From contig CP129489.1 of assembly GCA_030584065.1 (NCBI GenBank), positions 1,698,640 through 1,762,639 of the forward strand: a DNA stretch of 64,000 nt, in the 5' to 3' direction. Shown piece by piece: positions 1 to 8,599 of this stretch. The translations under genes and the position numbers were made by a program. The notes under the pieces were generated by a model. That model ran no database searches, had not been told where the DNA came from, and saw only the letters and a list, made by a program, of their open reading frames with translations. The DNA is from Flavobacteriales bacterium. Its GTDB lineage: Bacteria > Bacteroidota > Bacteroidia > Flavobacteriales_F > PHOS-HE28. Position 1 is the first letter of the stretch. Each line of letters starts with the position of its first letter.

Positions 1-1233
1 GGCGGCGCGCCCGGTCATGAGCTGCGCGATGCCGGGATAGGTGATGGTGAAGCTCACCGGGTCGGCCAGGTTGTCGAGGAAGCCCTGGTAACTGTAGAAC
101 TTGTTCGGGTCGGCCTGAACATGCGCATCGATCAGCGTGCGCAGCTGCGCTGCGAGCTGGTAGATATCGCCGTTGGTGAAATGCTCATCGAGGATCGCGC
201 GGATGTGCGCCAGGTACATGCGCCGCCGCATCGGGTCCTGGAAGAGGCTGCGCATGAGCGGCCGTTCCGACACGCTGACGCCGTTGTAGTGGCTCAGGGG
301 ATCGATGTTCATGGCCTGCGCGATGCTGAACCCGTTCCAATAAGTGCTGGCATCGGTTAGCCGGAAGGCTCCGAAGCTCATGTTCATGTCCCATGGGATC
401 GTGTTCCACAGGCCATCGCGGTCGCGGTACAGGTAGTAGTTCTGCGCGTAGCCCACATAGCTGTCGAAGTTGATGAGGGCATAGTTGAGCGCATGCATCC
501 AGAGGGCACGGTCCACATTGAGCACGCTGTCGATCCGGTCGGGATGTAGGTTCAGCGCGTCGATCAGGTCGAGCAGGTGGCCCCAGCCGTGCGCGCTCTG
601 AAGCTCGTACAGGTCGAAGTAGGCCGTGCTGTCGGTGCCGGGCGCATCGCTCAGGTTGCAGTTGTCGCCGGTCAGGTCGACCGTGGGCGGATTGCCCTTC
701 ACGAAGGATCCGTCGTTGTCGCCGAAATGCGCGGCGAGGAAATCGTTGCCGACATCCTCGGTGATGACATAGAGGCCCTGGAGCGTGTCGTTCACCCACA
801 CGTTGGCATAGCCGGTCCGCGAGGCGGGCATGTACTCGCGGGCGATCGCGTAGGTGAGCGTCTCGCGCAGGAAGCTGGGGTCCTGGAACACGTTGCTGAG
901 CTTGAGCTTATTCTGGCCCTGGTAGCTCTGGCCGCTCACCGTGTGATTGAGGTCGATGTTGAACGGGTTCTTGATCCGGCCGGCGCTGTACGAGCTGTAG
1001 CCCTTGAAGCGTACTCCGCAGCCGCTCAGCACCGTCCCGTTGATGCTCACCTGCCCGACGAGGCGGCCGTTCTGCCCCTCCGTGTAGAGGTCCTCGAGCC
1101 GCGCGCGCCAATCCGGCTCGGCGAAGCTGATGCGGATCTCATGCACCGCGCTCAGGTCGAACAAGGAGGCTTGCGGCCGCGCCTGGATCGCTGCGGCCGT
1201 GAACAGGACCGAGAGCAGGATACGCGACCGCAT
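1..1233 (-). CDS. CotH-family secreted kinase-like protein (partial, 3' end beyond window)
   Basis: The frame is open from an ATG at 1233 to the window edge, giving 411 codons without a stop. The first ~22 residues form a signal peptide (hydrophobic LLSVLFTAAAIQA). The rest resembles the CotH family: an early GVRFKGYSSY segment, then NPFNIDLN, and the family's metal-binding signature WDMNMSFG. CotH proteins are atypical protein kinases; bacterial versions outside spore formers are usually secreted or surface-anchored. The start codon shares one base with the stop codon of the upstream arylsulfotransferase-like gene (TGATG), so the two are probably co-transcribed and translationally coupled. 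The missing C-terminus may carry a T9SS sorting domain, which cannot be seen here. Family assignment is by motif recognition; the substrate is unknown. Confidence 0.85.
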   Translation of the reverse strand, partial: MRSRILLSVLFTAAAIQARPQASLFDLSAVHEIRISFAEPDWRARLEDLYTEGQNGRLVGQVSINGTVLSGCGVRFKGYSSYSAGRIKNPFNIDLNHTVSGQSYQGQNKLKLSNVFQDPSFLRETLTYAIAREYMPASRTGYANVWVNDTLQGLYVITEDVGNDFLAAHFGDNDGSFVKGNPPTVDLTGDNCNLSDAPGTDSTAYFDLYELQSAHGWGHLLDLIDALNLHPDRIDSVLNVDRALWMHALNYALINFDSYVGYAQNYYLYRDRDGLWNTIPWDMNMSFGAFRLTDASTYWNGFSIAQAMNIDPLSHYNGVSVSERPLMRSLFQDPMRRRMYLAHIRAILDEHFTNGDIYQLAAQLRTLIDAHVQADPNKFYSYQGFLDNLADPVSFTITYPGIAQLMTGRAA

Positions 1234-2747
1234 CAATGCGCCACCACCAGCCTGCGGGATTGTCGCTCACCGGTGCCATGCTCAAGCACCACGGTGTACA
1301 CGCCATCGGGCAGGTCGCTCACGTCGATGGTCCACCCGGGAAGCTCGCGCTTCACCTCGCGGCCGCTGGCATCGTGCACCACGAAGGCGCGAAGGGTCTG
1401 CACGTCAACCCCCATAAGGTTCACTTGCTCGCGCGCCGGATTCGGGAACATGCCGAAGGCGGCCAGCTCCTCATCGGTGGGCACATCGGTGGTGATGCCG
1501 CAAGGGTCATTGAGCAGGTTGATGATGCCAGGGTGGTCGCAGGTGTACCGGAAGGCACGCTGAGGGCTGGCATTGTATTGCCAGATGACCTGATTGCCGC
1601 TGTTCACCTCGTACAGGTACTGGCCGCTGGGCGCGCAGAACACGTTGCCGTTGGGCATGATGTCGGCCGAGCTCTGCCCGCTGGCATAGGCCAGGCAGGT
1701 GTGTCTCCAGCCGTAGTTCGCCGGCCCCCACACAGTGCCGGGCGTCCACGGGTAGGTGTAGCCATTCCGGTCGGGGTTGATGGCATCGACGGTGCTGGTG
1801 CTGCTGCCGCCGCCGTTGTTGTTGAAGAAGGAGATCCAGCCGTCCATGGAGCCACCCTTCACCCATTTCACATCATGGACCGCCGCCGGGATGCGCTGCG
1901 GGCCGGCCACCGCGTAGTTGGCGGGCTTGCCCCAGCGGAAGAGGAAATCGCCGCCACGGCCCGCGTTGCCGCCGGTGTGCCCTGCGGCCTCGGCGGTGGT
2001 GGTGCTGTGGTCGATGATGAAGATCTCGCTCAGGTGGCGCGCACTGAAGGCGATCTGGTCCAGCTCCTCGTTGTAGTCGATGCCGTTCTCATGGAACCAG
2101 TCTATTCCGCCGCCCGGACCGCCGCCGCCGCTGATCGCCACATTGATGTTCATGCGCTCCGGGTGCTCCGCGATGGGCATGTAGTTGGGCTTGGCCGGGT
2201 CAGCGTACTGGATGAAGCGGTCCCACATATCCCACTGCCAGACGATCTGCGCCGTGCTGCCCGTGGGTTGGATCTCGATGATGCGCCCCGGATACTTGGC
2301 CGTGGTGCCTGTGTAACCCGCCGCCTGCAGCTCAGCGAGGGTCTTCCGGGCATACGCCAGGAGCAGCACGTTCCCGTTGGGCATGAGGCAGAAGTCGTGA
2401 TGGGTGATGTAATCAGCGCTGGAGTAAACGAACTCCCACACCACCTGGCCCTGCGGATTCAGTTCCTGCACCTTGCCGCTGCCTGCGGCGGTGTTGATCT
2501 GGTTGCCTACGTTCACCGCGGATCGCACCAGATTGCCATTGGGCTTCAAGGCCATGGCGTAGCTGAAGGACGTCGGGCAGTTCCACGTGTAGGCGATCTG
2601 CTGGTTGGCGTTGATGAGCCGCGCCGTGGTCTGGTTGGTGAGGTTGTAGAGGGCGAAGCCATCGAACTGGGCGCCGGCCTCGATGGCGGCCAGGGCCCAA
2701 GCGGCTGCAATGGCCTTGCTCAGCAGGCGGTCAGGGAACATGCACAT
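1233..2747 (-). CDS. Arylsulfotransferase (ASST)-like secreted protein with T9SS type A sorting domain
   Basis: This 504-aa protein has a signal peptide (residues ~1-26, ending near AGAQ). Its repeated beta-propeller-like blades have motifs typical of the bacterial arylsulfotransferase family, such as HHDFCLMPNGNVLLLAY, GRIIEI and DIMPNGNVFCA. PLMNGN-type blades recur through ~residue 420. The last ~75 residues are a T9SS type A C-terminal domain (FGMFPNPAREQV ... DLPDGVYTVVLEHG ... RLVVAH), so it should be exported across the outer membrane and processed. In Bacteroidota many 'ASST' proteins lack proof of sulfotransferase activity, so the reaction is inferred only from the fold. It precedes the CotH-like gene with a one-base overlap. 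A CACATTTG element near 2792-2799 on the minus strand could be part of its promoter. Confidence 0.85.
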   Translation of the reverse strand: MCMFPDRLLSKAIAAAWALAAIEAGAQFDGFALYNLTNQTTARLINANQQIAYTWNCPTSFSYAMALKPNGNLVRSAVNVGNQINTAAGSGKVQELNPQGQVVWEFVYSSADYITHHDFCLMPNGNVLLLAYARKTLAELQAAGYTGTTAKYPGRIIEIQPTGSTAQIVWQWDMWDRFIQYADPAKPNYMPIAEHPERMNINVAISGGGGPGGGIDWFHENGIDYNEELDQIAFSARHLSEIFIIDHSTTTAEAAGHTGGNAGRGGDFLFRWGKPANYAVAGPQRIPAAVHDVKWVKGGSMDGWISFFNNNGGGSSTSTVDAINPDRNGYTYPWTPGTVWGPANYGWRHTCLAYASGQSSADIMPNGNVFCAPSGQYLYEVNSGNQVIWQYNASPQRAFRYTCDHPGIINLLNDPCGITTDVPTDEELAAFGMFPNPAREQVNLMGVDVQTLRAFVVHDASGREVKRELPGWTIDVSDLPDGVYTVVLEHGTGERQSRRLVVAH

Positions 2748-2900
2748 GGGGTTTGGGTGGGGGCATGCGCCCTGATGCCAGGTCGCATGCAGACAAATGT
2801 GTTAAAGGGATGGACACGCACGATTAATGATGGTTTAATGCAGTCCCCTTCGCGACCAATCAGCGCCCCGAGACGACCAACCCGGCACCGGTAAGCGCCG

Positions 2901-3449
2901 TCAACCCAACGGAATCGCCGCCATCAGGGCATACTCCGCCCCTGGCACCAAGGGCCGCCGCAGCAACTGCACATGCCGCACCTCCTCGGCTGCGGCGAAG
3001 CGGTGGGGCGCCAGCATGGCCCAAGCCTCCTTGAACTGATCGGGGCGGAGCCCTGCGGCAATCGTCAGGTGCGGGTGCGTGGTCTCGCGGATGGCCTGAC
3101 CGATACGCGGATCAGCCAGCGCGGCAGCAGCCAGCGGTGCGCGCATTGCTCCGATGCGCTCCTTCTCCACCGGATCGATGTAGATGGTCCGCCCATCCGG
3201 GAAATGGGTGATGCCGGAGTAGGTCAGTCCGAACGGCGCCAGGGCCACAGCGGTCGCTTCAACCGCCTGCTGCAGCCGCGGCCCCAGGCCCTCTTCCAGA
3301 TCAGCGAAGAACAAGGTGAGGTGCGGCACCACCCTCCTGCCACTGAAGCTTCCGATGCGCGCATGCAGCCGGTCACGAGCGGCGCAGACGAACGTGGAAA
3401 CCGACTCGTCCGGCCGGATGATCAGCAGGAACCGATGGCAGGGCGCCAT
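2901..3449 (-). CDS. 2'-5' RNA ligase / 2H phosphoesterase superfamily protein
   Basis: This 182-aa protein has the two HxT motifs that define the 2H phosphoesterases: HLTLF at residues 43-47 and HPHLTIA with H127/T129. Both active-site halves are intact. Members hydrolyse or ligate cyclic phosphates of RNA or nucleotides (LigT/ThpR-like); the real substrate cannot be told from sequence. The frame extends further upstream, but that extension would run through the divergent SRAP gene. The ATG at 3449 gives the family-like start MAPCHRFLLI and lies 4 bases after a minus-strand -7-like element (TTGCTTTG, 3454-3461). It is divergently arranged with the SRAP gene, with 32 bases between the two start codons. 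Confidence 0.85.
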   Translation of the reverse strand: MAPCHRFLLIIRPDESVSTFVCAARDRLHARIGSFSGRRVVPHLTLFFADLEEGLGPRLQQAVEATAVALAPFGLTYSGITHFPDGRTIYIDPVEKERIGAMRAPLAAAALADPRIGQAIRETTHPHLTIAAGLRPDQFKEAWAMLAPHRFAAAEEVRHVQLLRRPLVPGAEYALMAAIPLG

Positions 3450-3481
3450 GGTGCAAAGCAAGGGCATCGTAACCTTGCTCC

Positions 3482-4306
3482 ATGTGCTACGGGGTGAAGG
3501 CCCGCACCGAGATGGCCCTGCGCATCGCGAAGAGCCGCGGGAACAAGGGGGCTGCGGAGAAACTGGCACGCCTGCTCGCCCCTCCTTTGGAGGGCGATGG
3601 ACCATCGGAAGGCCTCACGGACCTGCATTTTGGCAACGCCTTTTCCCACCCTCGGCTGGTGGTCTATACCGATGCCGCCCCCCACGAGCCTCAGCTGTCC
3701 ATCTGGGGGCTCATCCCCTCTTGGGTTAAGGACGACGGGAAGCGCAAGCAGCTCTGGAACCAGACCCTGAACGCACGGGGAGAGACCATCTTCGAGAAAC
3801 CGGCTTTCCGCGCGTCGGCCCGGGAAAAGCGCTGCCTGGTCCATGTGGAGGGCTTCTATGAGCACCACCATCTGGGCAAGCGCACCTATCCGTACTTCAT
3901 CCGGCTCAAGCACCGCCCCCACTTCGCCCTCGCCGGCTTGTGGGAGCGCTGGAAGGACCCGGCAACCGGGGAGGCCCACCATACCTTCAGCATCGTCACC
4001 TGTGCAGGGAATGACCTCATGACCCGCATTCACAACAAGCCCAACGCAATGGACAGTGCCTCCAAGGAGACCGGACGCATGCCCGTGATCCTCACCGAGG
4101 CCGAAGAGGACCTCTGGCTGATGCCCATCCGGTCGGATGCGGACCAACGGGTCATTCAGGGGCTCATCAAGCCCTACCCGGCCGATGCCATGACCGCGCA
4201 TCCGGTTCGGCACCTGCTGGGCAAGGATGGCATCGGCAATCATCCGGCGGCAAGCGCCCCCTTCAACTACCCGGAACTGGCCCTCGCCGACCCGCTTCAT
4301 CCTTGA
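3482..4306 (+). CDS. SOS response-associated peptidase (SRAP, YedK/HMCES family)
   Basis: SRAP proteins crosslink covalently to abasic sites in single-stranded DNA through Cys2, shielding them from cleavage. The 274-aa sequence begins MCYGV, so Cys2 is exposed once Met is removed. By position, Asn97 (NARGE), Glu123 (VEGFYE) and His184 (IHNK) correspond to the other YedK active-site residues, and RMPVIL follows. Odd point: about ten extra residues lie between His184 and the RMP motif, where most homologues are compact. The start is five bases after a -7-like element (TAACCTTG, 3470-3477), suggesting a nearly leaderless mRNA. It overlaps the following glycosyltransferase remnant by a few bases. 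Confidence 0.93.
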   Translation: MCYGVKARTEMALRIAKSRGNKGAAEKLARLLAPPLEGDGPSEGLTDLHFGNAFSHPRLVVYTDAAPHEPQLSIWGLIPSWVKDDGKRKQLWNQTLNARGETIFEKPAFRASAREKRCLVHVEGFYEHHHLGKRTYPYFIRLKHRPHFALAGLWERWKDPATGEAHHTFSIVTCAGNDLMTRIHNKPNAMDSASKETGRMPVILTEAEEDLWLMPIRSDADQRVIQGLIKPYPADAMTAHPVRHLLGKDGIGNHPAASAPFNYPELALADPLHP

Positions 4307-4533
4307 GAGCGGACCGCGTGAACGGCCGGCTCTTCCCCTACAACGCCACAGCGGACCAGTATGCCGCGCACATCGCCGAGCACTTCAGCGATCCGGACCT
4401 GTACGAACGGACCGCGCTTGCCGCCTTCGACCACCACGACCACCAGCTTTCGTGGGATGCCGTGGGACATCGTATCCAGGACATCCTGCTGGCCGCCATC
4501 GGGAACGGCCATGAAGTGGTCACCACCCGGTGA
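4303..4533 (+). pseudogene. C-terminal remnant of a GT4-type glycosyltransferase
   Basis: This 76-codon frame reads like only the last part of a family 4 glycosyltransferase: a VNGRLFPYNATADQYA segment matches the end of the nucleotide-sugar-binding domain. It is followed by the typical FSDPDLYERTALAAF helix and the terminal LSWDAVGHRIQDILL. Nothing of the N-terminal acceptor domain or the E(x7)E region precedes it; upstream in the same frame is the antisense-like reading of the SRAP gene. The only nearby start is TTG at 4303, overlapping the SRAP stop. It is most likely a relic left by a deletion, although a short expressed peptide cannot be excluded. The identification rests on pattern recognition alone. 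Confidence 0.5.
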
Positions 4534-4564
4534 ACCTGTCGCCTTCCGCCGTGTACTGCCGGCC

Positions 4565-5818
4565 ATGAACTATGCGATCCTGTCCGGGTGCTTGCTGCTG
4601 ACCTTGGCCGTTCGGTCACAACCCGGCCCGATGGAGCAACCCCTCCATGTGGTGGTGACCCTCGACCATGAGCTGTTCCGCAACGGCGTGGCGCAGTACA
4701 TGGTGTTCTCGCCCGGGAACGACACCCTGCTGGCGGACAAGCTCCGACCTGCGCAGGGGGACAGCGTGCTTTCGTTCATAGTGCATGCCTCCAGCGCAGA
4801 CCATCCGTGGCGCGTGAAGTACCTGCCCGGTGGTACCTTGATGGACCTTCACATCGACCACACCCCGTCGCTGTTCGGCTTTACCCTGCGCATGCCCTTC
4901 ACGCAAGGCAACTTCGAACTGGACAGCCGTCGCCTGATGAAATGCCTTTCGGACCAGGCGGAGGACCTGCAAAGGCGCGATGCCCGGCGGCCCGGCTGGA
5001 ACCTGGAGCATCCGTTCGGCGCGGCGGATACTCTGGCCTGCCATGGTGGGCTGTTGGTCTATTCACGCGGCGGTAAGATGCACTCCGAAGTGCGCATCCT
5101 TGACCTGATGCCCTTCGTGAAGCGCTACCCACGTGTGCCACCCACAGCGGCGCGTGAAACCAGCTATCCCGGCGGCCCGGCCAACTTCGATCGCTTCATC
5201 CGCGCGCACTTCAGCAAGCCATTGATCGAGCGCACCAATGCCCGGGTGAAGCTCTCGGCGCTGGTGACCATCGAGACCGATGGCAGCATCCACCGGGTGG
5301 ACCTGAACGGCAGCGCCTACCCCGAACTGGACCGCGAATTCAAACGGGTGCTGCAACTCAGCAGCTGGTGGGAGCCGGCCGTGGTGGAGAACGTGCGCAG
5401 CACCATCGACCCGCGCACCTTCCGCTATGTGGAGCAGAGCCAGGTTATCGAGTTCACCGTGGACCCGGACAGCATCTGGACGGAGATCCCGGAAGCGGCG
5501 CTCACGATCATGCCGAAGGACCCCAGGAGCAGCGACGAGCTCACCGTGACCTTCCACTGGATCGGTGGCTCATGCGGGCGCTACGAGGCCTACGCCAAGG
5601 TGCAGCCGCGCACCAAGGAAAGCGAGGTGCGCGACGTCTTCCTGTATTTCGGTCAGCTGCCGGGCGAGCTCTGCACGGACATCAAGCCGCAGTCCTTCGG
5701 CTTCACCATGAAGGCATTGCCGCCGGGCCGTTACAGGTTCAGGCAGATGCCGCACCCCGAGCTGGGCAGGCCTTCGGCGCCGGACCCCTATGCGGTGCGG
5801 GTAGTGGAGGTGCGGTGA
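4565..5818 (+). CDS. Secreted protein with TonB C-terminal-like domain
   Basis: This 417-aa protein starts at the ATG at 4565, which begins a signal peptide (MNYAILSGCLLLTLAVRS); the upstream in-frame extension is not protein-like. The N-terminal ~195 residues are of unknown family. Residues ~200-285 (PGGPANFDRFIRAHFSKP ... LVTIETDGSIHRVDL ... SSWWEPAVVENV) resemble the energy-transducer TonB C-terminal fold, as in many Bacteroidota 'FPGG' proteins. There is no N-terminal transmembrane anchor or proline-rich spacer, so it is not a canonical TonB. The C-terminal ~130 residues look beta-rich and are unassigned. It is probably periplasmic. A GC-rich hairpin at 5958-5980 follows. Confidence 0.7.
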   Translation: MNYAILSGCLLLTLAVRSQPGPMEQPLHVVVTLDHELFRNGVAQYMVFSPGNDTLLADKLRPAQGDSVLSFIVHASSADHPWRVKYLPGGTLMDLHIDHTPSLFGFTLRMPFTQGNFELDSRRLMKCLSDQAEDLQRRDARRPGWNLEHPFGAADTLACHGGLLVYSRGGKMHSEVRILDLMPFVKRYPRVPPTAARETSYPGGPANFDRFIRAHFSKPLIERTNARVKLSALVTIETDGSIHRVDLNGSAYPELDREFKRVLQLSSWWEPAVVENVRSTIDPRTFRYVEQSQVIEFTVDPDSIWTEIPEAALTIMPKDPRSSDELTVTFHWIGGSCGRYEAYAKVQPRTKESEVRDVFLYFGQLPGELCTDIKPQSFGFTMKALPPGRYRFRQMPHPELGRPSAPDPYAVRVVEVR

Positions 5819-6005
5819 TCGCGTGAGCGGGCGAAGCGGCAGCCCGGCGTAGGCAGGGCCATGTGGATGCGAGCAATGAGGAGGCTGCAAGGAACGAGCA
5901 GACCCCGCAGTGCCGCAGCCGCTGGCCATGGCAAGACGGCTACAGCGCAGCACGCGACCCCGGCTGCACTTGGGCCGGGGGCACGCCCACACCAGTCTTG
6001 AATAT
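5819..6005. other. Non-coding GC-rich spacer with terminator-like hairpin
   Basis: No convincing reading frame lies between the TonB-C-like gene and the ORFan on the other strand. The most obvious structure is CCCCGGC at 5958-5964 and GCCGGGG at 5974-5980, a 7-bp stem with a 9-base loop. It could end transcription of the gene at 4565-5818, but no T-run follows it. The rest (about 5825-5950) is rich in short self-complementary GC words and could fold; I could not tie it to a known RNA family. Confidence 0.4.
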
Positions 6006-6227
6006 CTATGCGCTTAGGTAATTGATCGTCCAACACATTGGCTGATCATCGAAGTGATACTCCTCACCATCGATAAGCAGGGTCCAAAGTGGTTCATCCG
6101 GAAAATCATTCATACGGAGCCTACAGCGGTTCTCTGGGTATGCACTGGTCGAGAAATACCGATCACTTTCCTGTACTTGGGTCCAGGTGAGAACCTCCGT
6201 TAACAGTTGACTGGCTGTCGGATGCAT
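6006..6227 (-). CDS. Small AT-rich hypothetical protein
   Basis: This 73-aa acidic, aromatic-rich protein starts MHPTASQLLTEV and ends CWTINYLSA. I do not recognise it. It has no signal peptide or membrane segment and looks cytosolic. The DNA is visibly more AT-rich than its surroundings, suggesting recent acquisition. The start is firmly set by GGAGGTGATC (6231-6240, minus strand), which matches the 16S rRNA 3' tail over ten bases at ideal spacing. That element lies in the last codons of the upstream M1 peptidase gene, five bases away, so the two are probably translationally coupled. Confidence 0.7.
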   Translation of the reverse strand: MHPTASQLLTEVLTWTQVQESDRYFSTSAYPENRCRLRMNDFPDEPLWTLLIDGEEYHFDDQPMCWTINYLSA

Positions 6228-6230
6228 GAT

Positions 6231-6240
6231 GATCACCTCC
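6231..6240 (-). promoter_or_regulatory. Strong Shine-Dalgarno sequence for the 73-aa ORFan
   Basis: Read on the minus strand this is GGAGGTGATC, complementary to the conserved 16S rRNA 3' end. Eight bases separate GGAGG from the ATG at 6227. It overlaps the final codons and stop of the M1 peptidase. Such sites are rare in this window, where most genes have none. Confidence 0.75.
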
Positions 6241-8584
6241 CCTTCATCTCCCCGCCCGTCTGCCGGTTCCGTTCCTCCTGCATGGGGTTGGGGCGGCGCC
6301 ACTCGCGTTCCTTGAAGACATCGAAACGGGTGGGCACCATGCGCGGCGGCCAGTTATTGTTGTTGAGGTCGCAATCGGCGGTCTCGAGGAAGGGATCGAG
6401 GGTGACGCTCCTGACCTCTTTGCGCTTCACGAAGACCTTGGTGACCTCGTCGCTGGTCTTCCACAGCTCGGCGGGGATGCGCTCCACCTCGGTGGTGCCG
6501 TCCGCGTAGGTCCACTCCAGGATCACCGGCATCACCAGCCCGCCGATGTTCTTCAGTGCCAGCTCGTACAGGTGCAGGTCCTGGCCCAGCAGCGCCTGTT
6601 CCTCGGCCGTGAGCGCCGCCTTCCACTTCTCATAGGCCGCCAGTTCGCGCTCGGTGGCCTTCAGCGGATCGAAGCGGTTGTAGAAGTCGCGCGTGGTGGT
6701 GTCGCGGTCCACCACGAAATCGAGTTTCGCCTCGATGTTGCGCTGGCGGCTGATGTCAACGGGTTCGGCGGCCTTGTCCTTGCGCTGCAGCTCCTTGGCG
6801 GCGATCGGATCGCGCGGGTCCATGCGCATGTACTTCAGGCCCGTGATGGCGATGTCCACATGGTCGGTGGTGTAGAACCAACCGCGCCAGAACCAGTCGA
6901 GGTCCACGCCGCTGGCATCCTCCATGCTGCGAAAGAAGTCGGCCGGTGTGGGGTGCTTGAACTTCCAGCGCTCGCAATAGGTCTTGAAGGCGTGGTCGAA
7001 GAGCTCGCGGCCCATCACCGTCTCACGCAGGATGTTGAGCGCGGTGCAGGGCTTGCCGTAGGCGTTGTTGCCGAACTGCGTGATGCTCTCGCTGTTGGTC
7101 ATGATCGGCTCGATGCGCGCCTTCTCCTGGCCGGGCGCGGCGTTGGGGTCGCCCTTCATGTAGTCCACGATGTTGCGGGGCCTGCCGCGCCAGCTGGGGT
7201 AGTCCTTGTCCCACTCCTGTTCGGTGAGGTATTGCACGAAGGTGTTGAGGCCCTCATCCATCCAGGTCCACTGCCGCTCGTCGGAGTTGATGATCATGGG
7301 GAAGAAGTTGTGCCCCACCTCGTGCGTGATCACGCCGATCATGCCATACTTGGTGCGCTCGCTGTAGGTACCGTCCTTCTCGGGCCGCCCGCCGTTGAAG
7401 CAGATCATGGGGTACTCCATGCCGATGCGGTCGGTGTGCACGCTAATGGCCACCGGGTAGGTGTAGTCGATGGTGTACTTGCTGTAGGTCTTGATGGTGT
7501 GCGCCACCACCTTGGTGCTGTACTGCTCCCACAGCGGGTTGCCCTCCTTGGGGTAGAAGCTCATGCAGAGCACGTTGTTCTTCCCCACCGGCTGGTTCAT
7601 GCCGTCCCAGATGAACTTGCGGCTGCTGGCGAAGGCCACATCGCGCACGTTCTGCGACTTGAAGACCCAGGTCTTCTTCCCGGTGGCCTTGCTCTTCTCG
7701 GCCTCGGCGGCCTCGGCGGGCGTCACGATCATCACGGGGCTGTCGGCCTTGCGGGCCTTGGCGAGCCGTTCGCGCTGGGTGCCGGAGAGCACGGCGCTCT
7801 CGTTCTGCAGCGTGCCGGTGGCACCCACGATGTGATCGCTGGGCACGGTGATGCTGAGGGTGTAGTCGCCGAAATCGAGGGTGAACTCGCCCTGACCGAG
7901 GAACTGCTTGTGCATCCAGCCGCTGTAGTCCATGTAGGCGCACATGCGCGGGTAGAACTGCGCGATGGTGTAGAGGTAGTTGTCCTCCTCGGGGAAGTAC
8001 TCGTAGCCGCTGCGGCCGCCCACCTTGTCGCGGTCGTTGATGGGGAACCACCAGGCCACCTTGAAGTTGTAGACCGCACCGGGCGCCAGGGGCTTGGGCA
8101 GGTCGATGCGCATCATGGTCTTGTTGATGGTGTACTTCAGCTTGGCACCAGCCGCATCGGTGACACTGGTGATGCGGAAGCCACCTTCGAAGGGCTGGGT
8201 CCAGCGCTCCAGCGTCCTTAGGCTCACGCTGTCGCCGATGGTGCCGGTACGGATGAGGTTAGCGTCGCTGCCGGGCTCGAAGATGTTCTGGTCGAGCTGC
8301 AGCCAGAGATACTCGAGCTTGTCGGGACTCTGGTTGTGATAGGTGATCGTCTCGCTGCCCGTGAGCTTCTGGGTGGCATCGTCGATCTCGACCTTGATAT
8401 CGTAGTCGGCCTTCATCTGCCAATAGGCGTGGCCGGGGGCTCCGCTGGCGGTGCGCTGCTCGTTGGGCGTGGGCAGTTCCTGGTCCAACTGGCGGAACTT
8501 GTCGCGGCCGTAGCGGGGGGAGTCCTGGGCGAGGCTCGCTGTAGCGAGGAGTGTGCAAAGGGCGAGGGCGTGCGAACGGAGCAT
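6233..8584 (-). CDS. Secreted M1-family zinc metallopeptidase
   Basis: This 783-aa protein has a signal peptide (residues ~1-19, ending SLAQ). The M1 zinc site is complete: H421-E-V-G-H425 and the distal ligand E444 in WMDEGLNTF, preceded by a GMEYP motif (~388-392) at the position of the family's substrate-binding loop. The N-terminal ~360 residues form the beta-saddle domain; the C-terminal part (~560-783) is less conserved and has no T9SS sorting domain, so it is probably periplasmic. M1 enzymes remove N-terminal residues from peptides, here likely for nutrition or turnover. The start is supported by a -7 element (TATTTTCG, minus strand, 8590-8597) only five bases upstream. Co-transcribed with the 73-aa ORFan. 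Confidence 0.93.
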   Translation of the reverse strand: MLRSHALALCTLLATASLAQDSPRYGRDKFRQLDQELPTPNEQRTASGAPGHAYWQMKADYDIKVEIDDATQKLTGSETITYHNQSPDKLEYLWLQLDQNIFEPGSDANLIRTGTIGDSVSLRTLERWTQPFEGGFRITSVTDAAGAKLKYTINKTMMRIDLPKPLAPGAVYNFKVAWWFPINDRDKVGGRSGYEYFPEEDNYLYTIAQFYPRMCAYMDYSGWMHKQFLGQGEFTLDFGDYTLSITVPSDHIVGATGTLQNESAVLSGTQRERLAKARKADSPVMIVTPAEAAEAEKSKATGKKTWVFKSQNVRDVAFASSRKFIWDGMNQPVGKNNVLCMSFYPKEGNPLWEQYSTKVVAHTIKTYSKYTIDYTYPVAISVHTDRIGMEYPMICFNGGRPEKDGTYSERTKYGMIGVITHEVGHNFFPMIINSDERQWTWMDEGLNTFVQYLTEQEWDKDYPSWRGRPRNIVDYMKGDPNAAPGQEKARIEPIMTNSESITQFGNNAYGKPCTALNILRETVMGRELFDHAFKTYCERWKFKHPTPADFFRSMEDASGVDLDWFWRGWFYTTDHVDIAITGLKYMRMDPRDPIAAKELQRKDKAAEPVDISRQRNIEAKLDFVVDRDTTTRDFYNRFDPLKATERELAAYEKWKAALTAEEQALLGQDLHLYELALKNIGGLVMPVILEWTYADGTTEVERIPAELWKTSDEVTKVFVKRKEVRSVTLDPFLETADCDLNNNNWPPRMVPTRFDVFKEREWRRPNPMQEERNRQTGGEMKGR

Positions 8585-8589
8585 GGTCG

Positions 8590-8597
8590 CGAAAATA
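8590..8597 (-). promoter_or_regulatory. -7 promoter element for the M1 peptidase
   Basis: On the minus strand this reads TATTTTCG, close to the Bacteroidota TAnnTTTG -7 element, five bases before the ATG at 8584. The transcript would be nearly leaderless. Confidence 0.5.
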
Positions 8598-8599
8598 CG

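Noticed and set aside
1236..2894. 552-aa open frame on the plus strand opposite the arylsulfotransferase-like gene
   Set aside because: Antisense shadow of a GC-rich gene: composition is low-complexity (H, G, V, A, R-rich), there is no domain or signal, and the opposite strand has a clear protein family.
5819..6005. A named structured RNA in the spacer
   Set aside because: Short GC-rich complementarity is expected by chance at this composition; I could not match a known RNA family.
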